DNA of 64,000 nt from Calothrix sp. C42_A2020_038 (GCA_015272395.1 JACYLQ010000047.1:1-64000); one strand, 5' to 3'; positions 16,384 to 25,200 are shown, numbered from the stretch's first letter. Program-made: numbers and translations. The notes: generated by a model not told the origin, from the sequence alone.

Positions 16384-17466
16384 TTAATTATTAACAAGAC
16401 ATGCGTTTGCACTACGTTGATGCCAAATTGCCAGTGCAGCACTCTTAGAAAATTCAGTTGTAGCTTGAATCGAAATATCTTGAAAAGATGTTTCGCTCAT
16501 GATTCTACTATTCAGTAAATGGTAGTAAGCAATATCACCAGCCAAACAAAGGTAATCCTCTCCTAATCTTTGATAAACTGTGTTTACCAAACGTAGTATT
16601 ATTTCTTCTACGACTTTTTGGATAGATGCAGCAATATCCATCTCCCATTGGCGATTTTTACTTTCCAATTGAGGTGATACTTCCAAAAGTTGATGAGATT
16701 TTTTTGTCATCATAAATTGCGTTTTATGATTTAAATAATCTGTCTTAATTTGAAAATTATCATCCTCTGTAAATTGCAACAATTTGTCCAAAAATAGATT
16801 GACATACTTTGGTTTTCCTTTCTGAGCCAATTCTCTAAATTTGTACTCATCAAAATTTATCTGAAAACCTGTATAATGAGTAAAAGCAGAGTAAAATATT
16901 TTTAATGAATAGGGAATATCTATTTTCCATTGAGGTATTAGTTGATTATCTCTACCCAACCAAACTGAAGCTGTTGCCCATTCACCAACACTATTTAGGC
17001 AAATTACTGCAGCACGTCGATAAGAGGTGCGAAAAAAAGCTGAAGTTGCTTGTGATTGATCGTGTTCTATAAATTCAATCGGTGGGACTTCAAATCGTTT
17101 ACAATTTCCAAGCAAAGTTAATTCTTTTTTTATCTGTGCTTTGAGAAATTCCTTATATAGCGATGATGACATTGTTTGAGAATAATCTAAATCTTCAACT
17201 AAATAGGAATTCACAAACTCATTTTTACCAAAGATTTTGGAGGAAACTAAAGGTTTTTCATAAAAAGCAATACTATCTAAATCTTTTAACTGTATTCCTG
17301 TTTTTTGCAGGCAGTAAGAAATTGCATGTATTGGGAGACCCGTAATACCTTTAATATCAGTGATGCTAGTAAAACTTGTTTCTTGAGCAGTAGCAACAAT
17401 TTCGCCATTAATCAACAAAGCTGCACCACTGTCATGGTAGTATGCACAAATTCCAAGTATTTTCAT
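16384..17466 (-). CDS. Carbamoyltransferase (NodU/CmcH)-like N-terminal domain, probably not catalytic
   Basis: The 360-residue protein resembles the N-terminal Kae1-like domain of O-carbamoyltransferases: MKILGICAYYHDSGAALLING at the start, SVGEWATAS near 160 and LAGDIAYYHLLNSRI near 310. Full enzymes are roughly 570-610 residues; the entire C-terminal YrdC-like domain that makes carbamoyl-adenylate is missing. Metal-ligand positions are altered. The HxxxH of the family is H135-D-Q-S-Q139, and the Asp before VGEW reads Asn158, judged from the remembered TobZ pattern. The frame is long and free of stops, so the gene is under some selection or recently decayed. It may be a repurposed pseudoenzyme. 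Confidence 0.75.
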   Translation of the reverse strand: MKILGICAYYHDSGAALLINGEIVATAQETSFTSITDIKGITGLPIHAISYCLQKTGIQLKDLDSIAFYEKPLVSSKIFGKNEFVNSYLVEDLDYSQTMSSSLYKEFLKAQIKKELTLLGNCKRFEVPPIEFIEHDQSQATSAFFRTSYRRAAVICLNSVGEWATASVWLGRDNQLIPQWKIDIPYSLKIFYSAFTHYTGFQINFDEYKFRELAQKGKPKYVNLFLDKLLQFTEDDNFQIKTDYLNHKTQFMMTKKSHQLLEVSPQLESKNRQWEMDIAASIQKVVEEIILRLVNTVYQRLGEDYLCLAGDIAYYHLLNSRIMSETSFQDISIQATTEFSKSAALAIWHQRSANACLVNN

Positions 17467-18005
17467 TGTCCCTTCTAGAGAAAACTTGTTTAATAGTTGT
17501 GACCCAGTAATCTTAGATAAAAAACTGCAAACTATATGTGCTGTTAATCAGATCAAATTATAGTTTAAATAGGTGAGAAAAACTAACACCCTTTATTAGA
17601 AAATGCAAGTTTTATATTCTAATTAACTTAAGCTATAGTCAGAAGATTAATTTTATCTCAAGATTTATCTACTGAACTTACTAAAGATCATTAACAGGAA
17701 CTTATTAATCGAACTTCTAGGAAGCTATTTGATGAGTAAATCTCACTAATGAATAGTTTGTACTCGTATTTAATCACAATCGTATCAAAATCACAAGTTA
17801 AGTATGTCACTAAAATCTCAAAAAATCTTTTATATCTTGAAAATATGCAAATCAAAAAAGTTCTAAAAGTTCTAAAAGTAATTATTATGTACGATAAATT
17901 GTTACAAATTAGCGATTGTTAAATCAACGCATACAAAACATCGGTTGTAATTAATAACATTTTACAACTAAACGTAACCAGTCAAATAAAAAAAATAAAT
18001 TTATT
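17467..18005. other. Intergenic stretch, no gene seen
   Basis: About 540 bp, strongly AT-rich, upstream of the carbamoyltransferase-like gene and downstream of the truncated SafE-like gene. A short direct repeat (AAAGTTCTA twice, near 17855-17875) is the only pattern found. No RNA gene or credible small frame was recognised. Confidence 0.55.
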
Positions 18006-18281
18006 CTAAACCTTTCGCAAACGTAATAATAGAACACATAAGGTTATTAATCCTAACAACATAATAGCGAATTGGTTTATCCAAGTCAAAGAGAGGGTTA
18101 TTATGTAACTAACTATTCTGCCGAGGTTGAGTAAAATATGAAATTGTAATTGCAGGCGCCAGTTAGAGGTATTTTGTGTTTGAGACAGAGAAAAAGCTGC
18201 GCTCAGAGGACCACACATTCCTACGCAGTGACCAAAACTTCCCAGGAAACCTAGAGTAAAAATAAGCCAAAAATCTAACAT
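18006..18281 (-). pseudogene. Truncated SafE/TauE (UreH-like) membrane protein
   Basis: The 91-codon frame begins like full cyanobacterial sulfite-exporter/cytochrome-biogenesis-type membrane proteins (SafE/UreH-like): GFLGSFGHCVGMCGPLSAAF, then LQFHILLNLGRIVSYIIT. The family is normally around 230-250 residues. Here the sequence jumps after the second helix to a short hydrophobic tail ending LLRLRKV. The CVGMCGP metal-binding Cys pair is kept, but most helices are missing. I read it as an internally deleted remnant, though a functional mini-protein cannot be excluded. Repeat elements lie just upstream (18296-18567), a possible cause of the rearrangement. Confidence 0.6.
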
Positions 18282-18295
18282 TTACAAAATACTGG

Positions 18296-18358
18296 GGTGC
18301 GTGACATCATAACAATCTTAAAACGAAGCAAATTCTTAAGTCAGTAATGTCACGCACC
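18296..18358. repeat. Dispersed inverted repeat, GGTGCGTGACAT arms
   Basis: GGTGCGTGACAT (18296-18307) and ATGTCACGCACC (18347-18358) are perfect 12-bp complements about 39 bp apart. Related arms occur at 18519-18567, 26900-26910, 35278-35340 and near 38362. Confidence 0.8.
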
Positions 18359-18518
18359 TTACAAATCAATAGTATCTAATAAATAACATTGGTAAATTAA
18401 TTTCATCGCTTAAAGTATATTTAAAGACGATTTTTTGATTTAGTTTTACGGGAACTTTAAGTGATTTTTACGGTTCTGTCAAAAGACAGATCGTCAAAGT
18501 CAAAAACAACTCCAATAA

Positions 18519-18567
18519 GGTGCGTGGTGCCAATAGTAATTCTGCTATTGTGATGGTGCCATGCACC
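18519..18567. repeat. Second GGTGCGTG-type inverted repeat with inner stem
   Basis: GGTGCGTGGTGCCAATAG pairs, with three outer mismatches, with CTATTGTG then ATGGTGCCATGCACC, giving a long hairpin just before the M28 peptidase gene. The right arm contains an ATG (18561) in frame with the peptidase. The repeat origin argues for the downstream ATG at 18594 as the real start. Confidence 0.75.
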
Positions 18568-18593
18568 CTACCGTGATCAGAGGCAAATTAGCA

Positions 18594-19619
18594 ATGAAAA
18601 AATGGATTTGGTTGGTGCTGTTGGGAATTGTGGCGTTGGGTATTATAGCTGGTAAGGGTTTTTTTGAAAAAGCTCCAGAACCTGGTATTGATATGATTCG
18701 AGCTGAAAATTCGGCGCCAAAACAAAAATTAGAAGCAGTTATAAATTCTCCACCAGTTTCAACTCGAACTTTGCTTACCCACATTCAAAAGCTCAATTAT
18801 CAACGTTATTCTGATGCAGAACGAGCTTCCGCGCGAAGTTACATCGCTACCGAACTCAAAAAATACGGTTGGAAACCAAAGCTACAAAAATTTCCACAGG
18901 GAATTAATATTGTCGCTGAACGTGGAGGAACTGATCAAAAAGCTGGAACTATTCTTGTTGGCGCCCATTACGACACAGTCTATCAATCTCCAGGTGCAGA
19001 TGACAACGCTAGTGGTATCGCAGTAGTGCTAGAAATTGCTCGTTTGTTTGGTTCGCAACCGACCAAACGTACATTGCAGTTAGTATTGTTTGACAAAGAA
19101 GAAGCTGGATTACTCGGAAGTAAAGCTTTTGTAGCAAAGACGACAAATATCACTAATCTACGCGGTGCTGTTGTTATGGACATGGTTGGTTATGCTTGTC
19201 ATACACCTGGTTGCCAGAAATATCCTGCAACTTTGCCTGTCACACCCCCTAGTGATAAAGGAGACTTTCTAACGGTAATAGGTGATATTGAGCATTTACC
19301 TCTACTCAATTCGTTTCAAATTTCCGCATCCGAACAGACTAATTTGCCAGCTGTACTAACATTACCCATACCGTTAAAAGGTTTACTAACACCTGACACA
19401 CTTCGTAGTGACCACGCACCATTTTGGTATCAAGGAATTGGAGCTGTATTGGTAACTGATACTGCTAATTTACGTACTCCTCATTACCATCAACCAAGTG
19501 ATACATCAACCAATATTGAGCAAAATTTCTTTGCAGGGTCTGCTCAAGTTGTAGTCAATGCAACCAAGAATTTGCTAGACAGCAGCGCCACCTTAAGTAG
19601 TTCAGCGGAGCAAACTTAA
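18594..19619 (+). CDS. M28-family zinc peptidase, membrane-anchored or secreted
   Basis: The protein has 341 residues from the ATG at 18594 (MKKWIWLVLLGIVALG). The N-terminal hydrophobic helix is a signal anchor. The catalytic domain (about 75-330) shows the M28 zinc set: H125 in GAHYDTV, bridging Asp136 in GADDNASG, catalytic Glu-Glu 169-170 in DKEEAGLLGS, a later Asp in VVMDMVGY and a C-terminal TPHYHQPSDT His. M28 enzymes are mostly aminopeptidases. The substrate here is unknown. The alternative start at 18561 lies inside a repeat hairpin and is not preferred. The gene is isolated, next to a devA pseudogene. Confidence 0.9.
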   Translation: MKKWIWLVLLGIVALGIIAGKGFFEKAPEPGIDMIRAENSAPKQKLEAVINSPPVSTRTLLTHIQKLNYQRYSDAERASARSYIATELKKYGWKPKLQKFPQGINIVAERGGTDQKAGTILVGAHYDTVYQSPGADDNASGIAVVLEIARLFGSQPTKRTLQLVLFDKEEAGLLGSKAFVAKTTNITNLRGAVVMDMVGYACHTPGCQKYPATLPVTPPSDKGDFLTVIGDIEHLPLLNSFQISASEQTNLPAVLTLPIPLKGLLTPDTLRSDHAPFWYQGIGAVLVTDTANLRTPHYHQPSDTSTNIEQNFFAGSAQVVVNATKNLLDSSATLSSSAEQT

Positions 19620-19748
19620 CTTTTTGGTTTTACCAGTTGCTCGTCGTACTCATCCGCATAGCACTAGTTATGCAAACGAGCGCTGCACTTTAAGTTTTTA
19701 TTTTGACTATATTAATATGTAGCGCCAGTAAAAAAGTTAACGCAGACT

Positions 19749-20170
19749 CGAAATAAAATTGGCTTTATATTTCAATACCATAATTTACTTAAATGCCTCA
19801 CCGCTTGTGGTAATGTACGAACGTCACTCAAACTGCATCCAGAAGTTCCAAAACGTCAATATCGTCAACGCTCGGTTGCAATTCTAGAAGCAGTTGGTTT
19901 AGGAGACCGTATAGACTATTACCCTGAAAATTGTCGGGAGGACAAAAGCAACGTGTTGCTATCGCGCGTGCGCTTGTTGCTCAACCAAAGTTAGTTGTTG
20001 CTGACGAACCGACTGCTTCTTTGGATAGTAAAACTGGGCGTGATGTAGTAGATATAATTCAAAGCCTTGCTAAAGAAGAAGATTGTACTGTGCTTTTAGT
20101 TACTCACGATACGCGGATTTTAGACATTGCTGACCGCATTATTAATATGGAAGATGGACGACTGCTATAG
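19749..20170 (+). pseudogene. DevA-type ABC transporter ATPase, 5'-truncated and frameshifted
   Basis: Frame one, from about 19749, reads KIGFIFQ, then HNLL, LKLHPEVPKRQYRQRS, and ends VGLGDRIDYYPEN. At about 19932 one T is missing from an expected AATTTGTCG. The signature continues in another frame as SGGQKQRVAIARALVAQP, Walker B LVVADEPTASLDSKTGRD and the H-loop LLVTHD, to the stop at 20170. The 5' part with Walker A is absent. The sequence matches the DevA/HglA group of ATPases that work with DevB and DevC in exporting heterocyst glycolipids and related compounds. With no Walker A and a frameshift it cannot work. No devB or devC neighbours remain. Confidence 0.88.
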
Positions 20171-20200
20171 ATGCTACCGACTGTGGAGTAAAAAATTAAG

Positions 20201-20788
20201 TTAATTGTCATACCCCTGAAAATACTTATTGATAAAAATCTTTCGCAGCTTTTCTAAGGCGCGTGACCCCCTTTTCCGTAAAGCTTCCGTTGAAATTTCG
20301 ATTCCATCTTCTAAGAACTTATTGGCAATATCCTGCCATGCTAATTGACCGTAGTATCGCATTATTAATAACTTTCTATCTTCAACATCCAACTCCTTTA
20401 GTGCTGGGTTTAACCTTCTATAAAGCTCACTGTCTTCACGTTGATTGTGCTGACTTTGCTCTTCCAGTATAAAATCTTCAAAGTCTATATTATGATAACC
20501 TATTACTCTGTGCCGAGTTTCCTCTCTACTTTTTTCATTGATAATGTGCAAACCTGTTGTACGTAGCCAAGGTAGAATATTGTAAATTTTCTTACCTGAA
20601 TTTACAGCTATCGATAGCCGTAAAATAGCTTCGCTTAAAATTTCATCTGGTTCATATTTACCTAAAAGCCTATATTGTTTAAGACGTAGACAGTAAAAAC
20701 TACGTAGAGCTGCTAGTAAACCCTTATCTTCTAACTCTGGAAAATGGCTCTCGAACCATTTTGTTTTTGCAGACCCCAGTTGTGTCAT
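20201..20788 (-). CDS. Sigma-70-like (ECF-type) regulator, module copy A
   Basis: The 195-residue protein has a sigma-2-like region (about 15-95: EPDEILSEAILRLSIAV, PWLRTTGLHIINEKSREE). A sigma-4-like helix-turn-helix follows (about 130-190: LDVEDRKLLIMRYYGQLAWQ, ALRKRGSRALEKLRKIF). It should bind core RNA polymerase and a promoter, but it is small and atypical and I cannot name a group. Its paralogue lies at 21989-22567. Each is preceded on the same strand by a gene for a helical protein sharing an EYYRLS motif, so this is one half of a duplicated two-gene module. It stands 276 bp from its partner. Confidence 0.82.
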   Translation of the reverse strand: MTQLGSAKTKWFESHFPELEDKGLLAALRSFYCLRLKQYRLLGKYEPDEILSEAILRLSIAVNSGKKIYNILPWLRTTGLHIINEKSREETRHRVIGYHNIDFEDFILEEQSQHNQREDSELYRRLNPALKELDVEDRKLLIMRYYGQLAWQDIANKFLEDGIEISTEALRKRGSRALEKLRKIFINKYFQGYDN

Positions 20789-21064
20789 TTTCTGATTCCA
20801 GGTTGCGATAGAAACATATTACAAGGGTGTAGCTATTGCAGGCAACGCAGAAAGAGTGAATGTATTTGCGACACAATCAAATCAAATTGCGTTACAAGCT
20901 TTTTCGTTAACCTTGTTACCAATTAATGACTTCTTGCTTGGTTTTGTGACATAATTGACCGTATTGGTTGCTGAGTTCGTCTCTAAGCAAGCAAGAAAGC
21001 AGTTGAGGAGCGGGGATGCATCAAAAACATTTTCTCTTGTTAGTACTTAAATTTGATTGACATC

Positions 21065-21751
21065 TTAATCAATATCCTCTGAATTAATTAATTTTTGTTC
21101 TAAGTACTTGATAAAATTCTCCTTAAATATCTTAATCGCGCTATTCTCGGTTCCTGAATTAGTCTCTATGATTCCTACTTCTTCAGCAAGCGCTGTATCA
21201 ATTTTTGTGATAAAATCATCTAATTGATGGTCAATCTGAGCAAGCTCAAGAATCAACAGCATTTGCTTCGTATCGCTCTCTGTAAGATGAGGTAATGAAG
21301 AAAGACGATAATATTCTTGTATTAACCATAGCAATTCCTCATCTACTTGATTTATATTTTGCTCAACACCGTTCTTTCCACTAATTTCTAGATTATGATT
21401 ATTAATCAATATTGAAAGCATATTTTTAACCCGTCTTCTTTCTTTGATAATATTTTCCAACGCCAATAAGTCGCTATTGTCACATATTATTTGAAATGAT
21501 AGCCCATCTAAATCAAAAAATACAGAATTATTTTTAGTTGGACAATAAACTTGGTTTGATAAAGCCAATAAATCCTGATTTTCATCTGGAATTGAATCTT
21601 CGATCATTATTCTCCATAATGTTTTCAGCCTGACCAGCAATATATCGTATCGAATATTCTTGTCAACCACTACATTTTGGCAAGCATCGCACTTGCATAA
21701 GTCCTTAAACCCACTCCAGGATGCGAATTGCCTTTCAAATTTAAACATCAT
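21065..21751 (-). CDS. Helical partner protein of the sigma-like gene, module copy A
   Basis: The 228-residue protein has no known family. The N-terminal third has a Cys cluster (CKCDACQN, residues 19-26) and a mixed region. The C-terminal part (about 135-190) reads LLWLIQEYYRLSSLPHLTES, then KQMLLILELAQIDHQLD, predicted all-helical. This block aligns with the product of 22996-23412 (EYYRLSCLSELDER, RKMLLILTLAEIDTTL). The two proteins are paralogous only there. Their conserved position upstream of sigma-like genes suggests an anti-sigma, co-regulator or input protein, but that is inference. No ribosome binding site is evident at 21751. Confidence 0.7.
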   Translation of the reverse strand: MMFKFERQFASWSGFKDLCKCDACQNVVVDKNIRYDILLVRLKTLWRIMIEDSIPDENQDLLALSNQVYCPTKNNSVFFDLDGLSFQIICDNSDLLALENIIKERRRVKNMLSILINNHNLEISGKNGVEQNINQVDEELLWLIQEYYRLSSLPHLTESDTKQMLLILELAQIDHQLDDFITKIDTALAEEVGIIETNSGTENSAIKIFKENFIKYLEQKLINSEDID

Positions 21752-21988
21752 TAATTTAGTTCGGCTTTATAACTCTCCGTCTGTTAATGATTTTATAGAT
21801 ACAAATGTGACCTGAATTCCTCAGTTTAATTGTAAAGTTTATTAAAATAATATATAAAGTTATCATTATCCAGCAGTTGACTGACAGAATTAATCTGATT
21901 GGATTAACGGATACGAAGAAGAATAAAGCCAGTATAAGTATAATTTCCTAATTCATAAATTCACAAAAGCAATTTTTATGCTTTTAAT

Positions 21989-22567
21989 TTACACATCTGA
22001 CAGTAGTAATCGTATTTGATCTTGATAAGCTTTTCTTAAGGAACGCATTGCGCGGGAACCACGCTGTCGAAGTGCTGGAAGGGAGATTGTTTCACCTCGG
22101 TTCGCAAACTTACAAGCAATTTCATCCCAAGACATATTTTCATAAAAGCGCATCATTAATAGTTCACGCTCACTAGCTTGCAATTCTAGTATCACTTGAT
22201 CAAGAATTTGGTAAGTTTCTGTGACTTCTGACTGTTCAACCTTAAGGTTGTGGGAGGTTAAGGTATTAGCCAACGTCTCATCTATATTTATATTTATATC
22301 TATATTCAATAGCTTGTTTTCATCATGCCGAACCTCTAAAATACATAAGAAACAAGCAGTTCTTAACCAAGCTTCATGGTTATAAATATTTTTACCCTGT
22401 TTCAGGGCGCATTCTAAACGAAGTAATGCTTCTGACAAGATTTGTTCTGGCTGGTAGAGATTACTCAGTCCAAACTGGGCTAAACGCAAACGTAAGAATA
22501 CAAGTAACCTAGCGTACATTGATTTTACTGATTTCTGTAAAGACTGATTCGGCATGAATCCAAACAT
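21989..22567 (-). CDS. Sigma-70-like (ECF-type) regulator, module copy B
   Basis: The protein has 192 residues from the ATG at 22567, chosen because GAGAGGG lies about 8 bases upstream; an in-frame ATG at 22639 is weaker. Regions parallel copy A: LYQPEQILSEALLRLECALK and EAWLRTACFLCILEVRHDE (sigma-2-like), then ASERELLMMRFYENMSWDEI and LPALRQRGSRAMRSLRKAY (sigma-4-like). Similarity to copy A is clear but moderate, so the duplication is not recent. It lies downstream of a helical partner gene, separated by a terminator and a MITE, which implies its own promoter. Confidence 0.82.
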   Translation of the reverse strand: MFGFMPNQSLQKSVKSMYARLLVFLRLRLAQFGLSNLYQPEQILSEALLRLECALKQGKNIYNHEAWLRTACFLCILEVRHDENKLLNIDININIDETLANTLTSHNLKVEQSEVTETYQILDQVILELQASERELLMMRFYENMSWDEIACKFANRGETISLPALRQRGSRAMRSLRKAYQDQIRLLLSDV

Positions 22568-22690
22568 TTGGATTTCCCTCTCAAAAAATAAATTTTCATA
22601 AAAGAAAAAAGTATCTCCCAATATCCCCCGCGATAGCATCTAACTAAAAATGACAATATTCGATAATTCGTGACAAGACGAACTATGGCA

Positions 22691-22800
22691 TTACAGCAAA
22701 TTTCAAGTTGGTTAAATACAGCCGAGCAGTCAAGGATACCCACTCCACAACAGTTTGATTTTAATCTATGTACAAGAGCGCAACCTGAAAACTGCTGTAA
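22691..22800. mobile_element. MITE-like element, 110 bp, copy A (complete)
   Basis: The element runs from TTACAGCAAATTTCAAGTTG to CAACCTGAAAACTGCTGTAA. These are terminal inverted repeats of about 20 bp matching at 17 positions. The inside holds ATACAGCC, CCACTCCAC and ACAAGAGCG blocks shared with copies at 32525-32658 and (partly) 51714-51770. It has no coding capacity, so it would be mobilised in trans. Confidence 0.8.
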
Positions 22801-22804
22801 ACGA

Positions 22805-22834
22805 AAAACCCAGCTTCACTACCAACTGGGTTTT
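22805..22834 (-). terminator. Intrinsic terminator downstream of partner gene B
   Basis: AAAACCCAG (22805-22813) pairs with CTGGGTTTT (22826-22834). On the minus strand the stem is followed by a T-run (TTTTTCG). It lies beyond the stop of 22996-23412, so it should separate that gene from the sigma-like gene B. Confidence 0.75.
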
Positions 22835-22995
22835 CTGCCACTTCATGTTTCTTTACTTAACAGTTTGCAAAAACAGCGAATTATTACCTTTATCTAGGCT
22901 ATATCCTACAAGCGCCTCAAGCTCAAACTAACGTACTAACTTGCTCCTGGCATCTTGGCAATGCATTGAACAAAATAGTAAATTTGTTCTTTGTT

Positions 22996-23412
22996 CTATA
23001 CAGTGCTATTATCGACTATTATATTAAAACTGGAATCAGTTAAATCTTCGAGTTGATTTTCACCGACTAAAAACGCATCAATAGAGCTGATTAGGTGGCT
23101 AAGGGTTGTATCAATTTCTGCTAGGGTTAAAATCAGAAGCATTTTGCGAGAACTCCGTTCATCGAGTTCGGATAAACAAGATAGTCGGTAATATTCATAA
23201 CCGATAGTAGCTAAACTTTCATCAAGTGTTTCAAAATCGATTTGACCTGCAATTATATGCATGTGTGAATTTTTTTTTTGATTAGAAAACGGACTGCAAG
23301 ACCAATTGATATTTTTCTGAGTTTCATTAGAAAACACCTGATGTAAGTATGGAAATGTACTTTGAAGTTTCGATGAGCGACCTACAAAATTTTGATTCAA
23401 TTTTTCTTGCAT
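22996..23412 (-). CDS. Helical partner protein of the sigma-like gene, module copy B
   Basis: The protein has 138 residues from the ATG at 23412, which has GGAG 8 bases upstream; an in-frame ATG 12 bases earlier is possible. The first 60 residues are polar and low in pattern. Residues about 65-120 carry the shared block GYEYYRLSCLSELDER, RKMLLILTLAEID, then LISSIDAFLVGE. These match the C-terminal part of the 228-aa partner A. The shared Tyr-Tyr-Arg-Leu-Ser and Met-Leu-Leu-Ile-Leu motifs define an unnamed helical domain. Function is unknown. Its repeated pairing with a sigma-like gene is the main clue. Confidence 0.7.
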   Translation of the reverse strand: MQEKLNQNFVGRSSKLQSTFPYLHQVFSNETQKNINWSCSPFSNQKKNSHMHIIAGQIDFETLDESLATIGYEYYRLSCLSELDERSSRKMLLILTLAEIDTTLSHLISSIDAFLVGENQLEDLTDSSFNIIVDNSTV

Positions 23413-23424
23413 AATTATCTCCAT

Positions 23425-23810
23425 ACAATCATTGGAGAGTAATGTTTATTACAGTTATATATGTTGATTTGAATATTTTTGTGACATACATGTTAAAACT
23501 AAATATGATAAATTTATCTATTACTTAGATGGTGCATTAATAAGTAGAATATATGCTCTCATTTCCTAGCGAATAGCATACATATATATCAGTTGCCAAT
23601 ATGGCAATAATGTTTAGTACAAAAACAAAAAAATTTAGTTTGCGGCGAAATTCATCAGTAAAATAATTGACATAGTTTAAGAATCAATAAGACTAGACAG
23701 CCAGATAGTGTGATCTTGGCATTAATTTGGGAATTTGGAATTAGAAGCAAAAACAACCCCTGATCGGATTATGATGTAATCCTGCACTTTTGTAGCATAA
23801 TTTCAGACCG
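23425..23810. other. Divergent intergenic region, no gene seen
   Basis: About 385 bp of AT-rich DNA between the minus-strand partner B gene and serC, holding both promoters. A TTGACA-like box (23668-23673, in AATTGACATAG) is the only promoter-like word noticed. No repeat or RNA gene was recognised. Confidence 0.5.
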
Positions 23811-24983
23811 ATGCCAGAAACTCTGCTTAATCCTCCCACTGTTAAACCTAGCGTGCCTCATTTCTCTTCAGGTCCTTGTGCAAAACGCCCAGGTTGGTCT
23901 GTAACAAATCTAGCAAATGCCTGTGTAGGCCGTTCACATCGTTCGACCGATGGTAAAGCCAGATTAGCTGCCGTCATTGAACTATCAAAAAAAATCCTTG
24001 GTGTTCCTACAGATTACCGTCTGGGAATTGTTCCAGCTTCCGATACAGGCGCCGTAGAAATGGCATTATGGTCGCTTTTAGGAAAACTGCCTCTTGATAT
24101 CTTAGCCTGGGAAAGCTTCGGGCAAGAATGGGTCAAAGATGTTACCGATGAATTACAATTACCTGATGTTCGCCTGATGAAGGCACCTTACGGTAGCTTA
24201 CCCAACCTTAACGAAGTCGATTTTAGTCATGATGTTGTTTTTCTATGGAATGGTACCACCTCTGGCGCCAGAGTCCCAAACGGTGATTGGATACCCGACA
24301 ATCGTGAGGGTTTGACGATCTGCGATGCGACCTCGGCAGTATTCGCAATGGATATTCCTTGGTCTAAGCTTGATGTTGTAACATACTCATGGCAAAAAGT
24401 ACTTGGTGGTGAAGCACAGCACGGAGTAATAGTACTTTCACCGCGCGCTGTAGAACGTCTCGAAACATATCAACCTCCTCGTCCTTTGCCTAAACTGTTT
24501 CGGATGACCCAAAATGGCAAACTGATCGAAGGCATTTTCAAAGGAGATACTATTAATACCCCTTCAATGTTATGTGTCGAAGATGCATTGGACGGTTTGA
24601 AGTGGGCAGAAAGTATCGGTGGACTCAAAGGTTTAATCAGTCGCAGCGAAGCAAACCTTGCAGCAATTGCAAAATGGGTAGAACAAAGTAACTGGGCAGC
24701 ATTTTTAGCCGAAACGCCAGAAATCCGCTCTTGTACATCAATTTGCCTCAAAATTACTGATGAATGGTTTACCGGCTTAACTTCAGAACAGCAAGCCGAA
24801 TGTGCAAAAAAACTAGCAAAACTGCTCGAAAAGCAGCAGGTTGCTTACGATATCGCATCTTACCGTTCGGCGCCACCTGGAATCAGAATTTGGGGAGGTG
24901 CCACTGTCGAAACTAGTAACATTGAAGCACTGCTACCTTGGTTAGACTGGGCTTTTGCAACAGTTAAAAATGAAATGAAATAA
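23811..24983 (+). CDS. serC: Phosphoserine aminotransferase
   Basis: The 390-residue PLP enzyme belongs to the second (archaeal/mycobacterial-like) SerC type. It makes 3-phosphoserine from 3-phosphohydroxypyruvate and glutamate. The start reads [31 protein letters not shown] follows near residue 42, and [20 protein letters not shown] near 80 is the family PLP region. The PLP lysine is in [16 protein letters not shown] (about 190-205). Length and blocks are normal. It is transcribed alone; a TAGAGAC-type hairpin follows at 25058-25092. Confidence 0.93.
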   Translation: MPETLLNPPTVKPSVPHFSSGPCAKRPGWSVTNLANACVGRSHRSTDGKARLAAVIELSKKILGVPTDYRLGIVPASDTGAVEMALWSLLGKLPLDILAWESFGQEWVKDVTDELQLPDVRLMKAPYGSLPNLNEVDFSHDVVFLWNGTTSGARVPNGDWIPDNREGLTICDATSAVFAMDIPWSKLDVVTYSWQKVLGGEAQHGVIVLSPRAVERLETYQPPRPLPKLFRMTQNGKLIEGIFKGDTINTPSMLCVEDALDGLKWAESIGGLKGLISRSEANLAAIAKWVEQSNWAAFLAETPEIRSCTSICLKITDEWFTGLTSEQQAECAKKLAKLLEKQQVAYDIASYRSAPPGIRIWGGATVETSNIEALLPWLDWAFATVKNEMK

Positions 24984-25057
24984 GCCATTGGTACTAACTA
25001 AAACTTGGCTTCTTGTGACTGTTTCTTCGTCAAATCAATTCCAAAAGTAACCAATTT

Positions 25058-25092
25058 TTGTAGAGACGCATAAAACCAAAGTGTCTCTACAA
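25058..25092. terminator. TAGAGAC-family hairpin after serC
   Basis: TTGTAGAGAC (25058-25067) pairs with GTCTCTACAA (25083-25092). It belongs to a dispersed hairpin family seen also at 32485, 40782 and, partly, 60385. It may serve as terminator for the convergent serC and TPR genes. Confidence 0.6.
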
Positions 25093-25200
25093 GAACAAAT
25101 ATTAATCCTTATTGTTTGTGGAAATTTTGAAAATTGTCTCGCCAAAAAATAGCAGAACGCACTCCCACATTCTAATTAGTAAGGTTGTCGGGAATCTAAT

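Noticed and set aside
22670-22897. 75-codon plus-strand open frame
   Set aside because: It is made of the MITE-like element and a terminator hairpin; no ribosome binding site.
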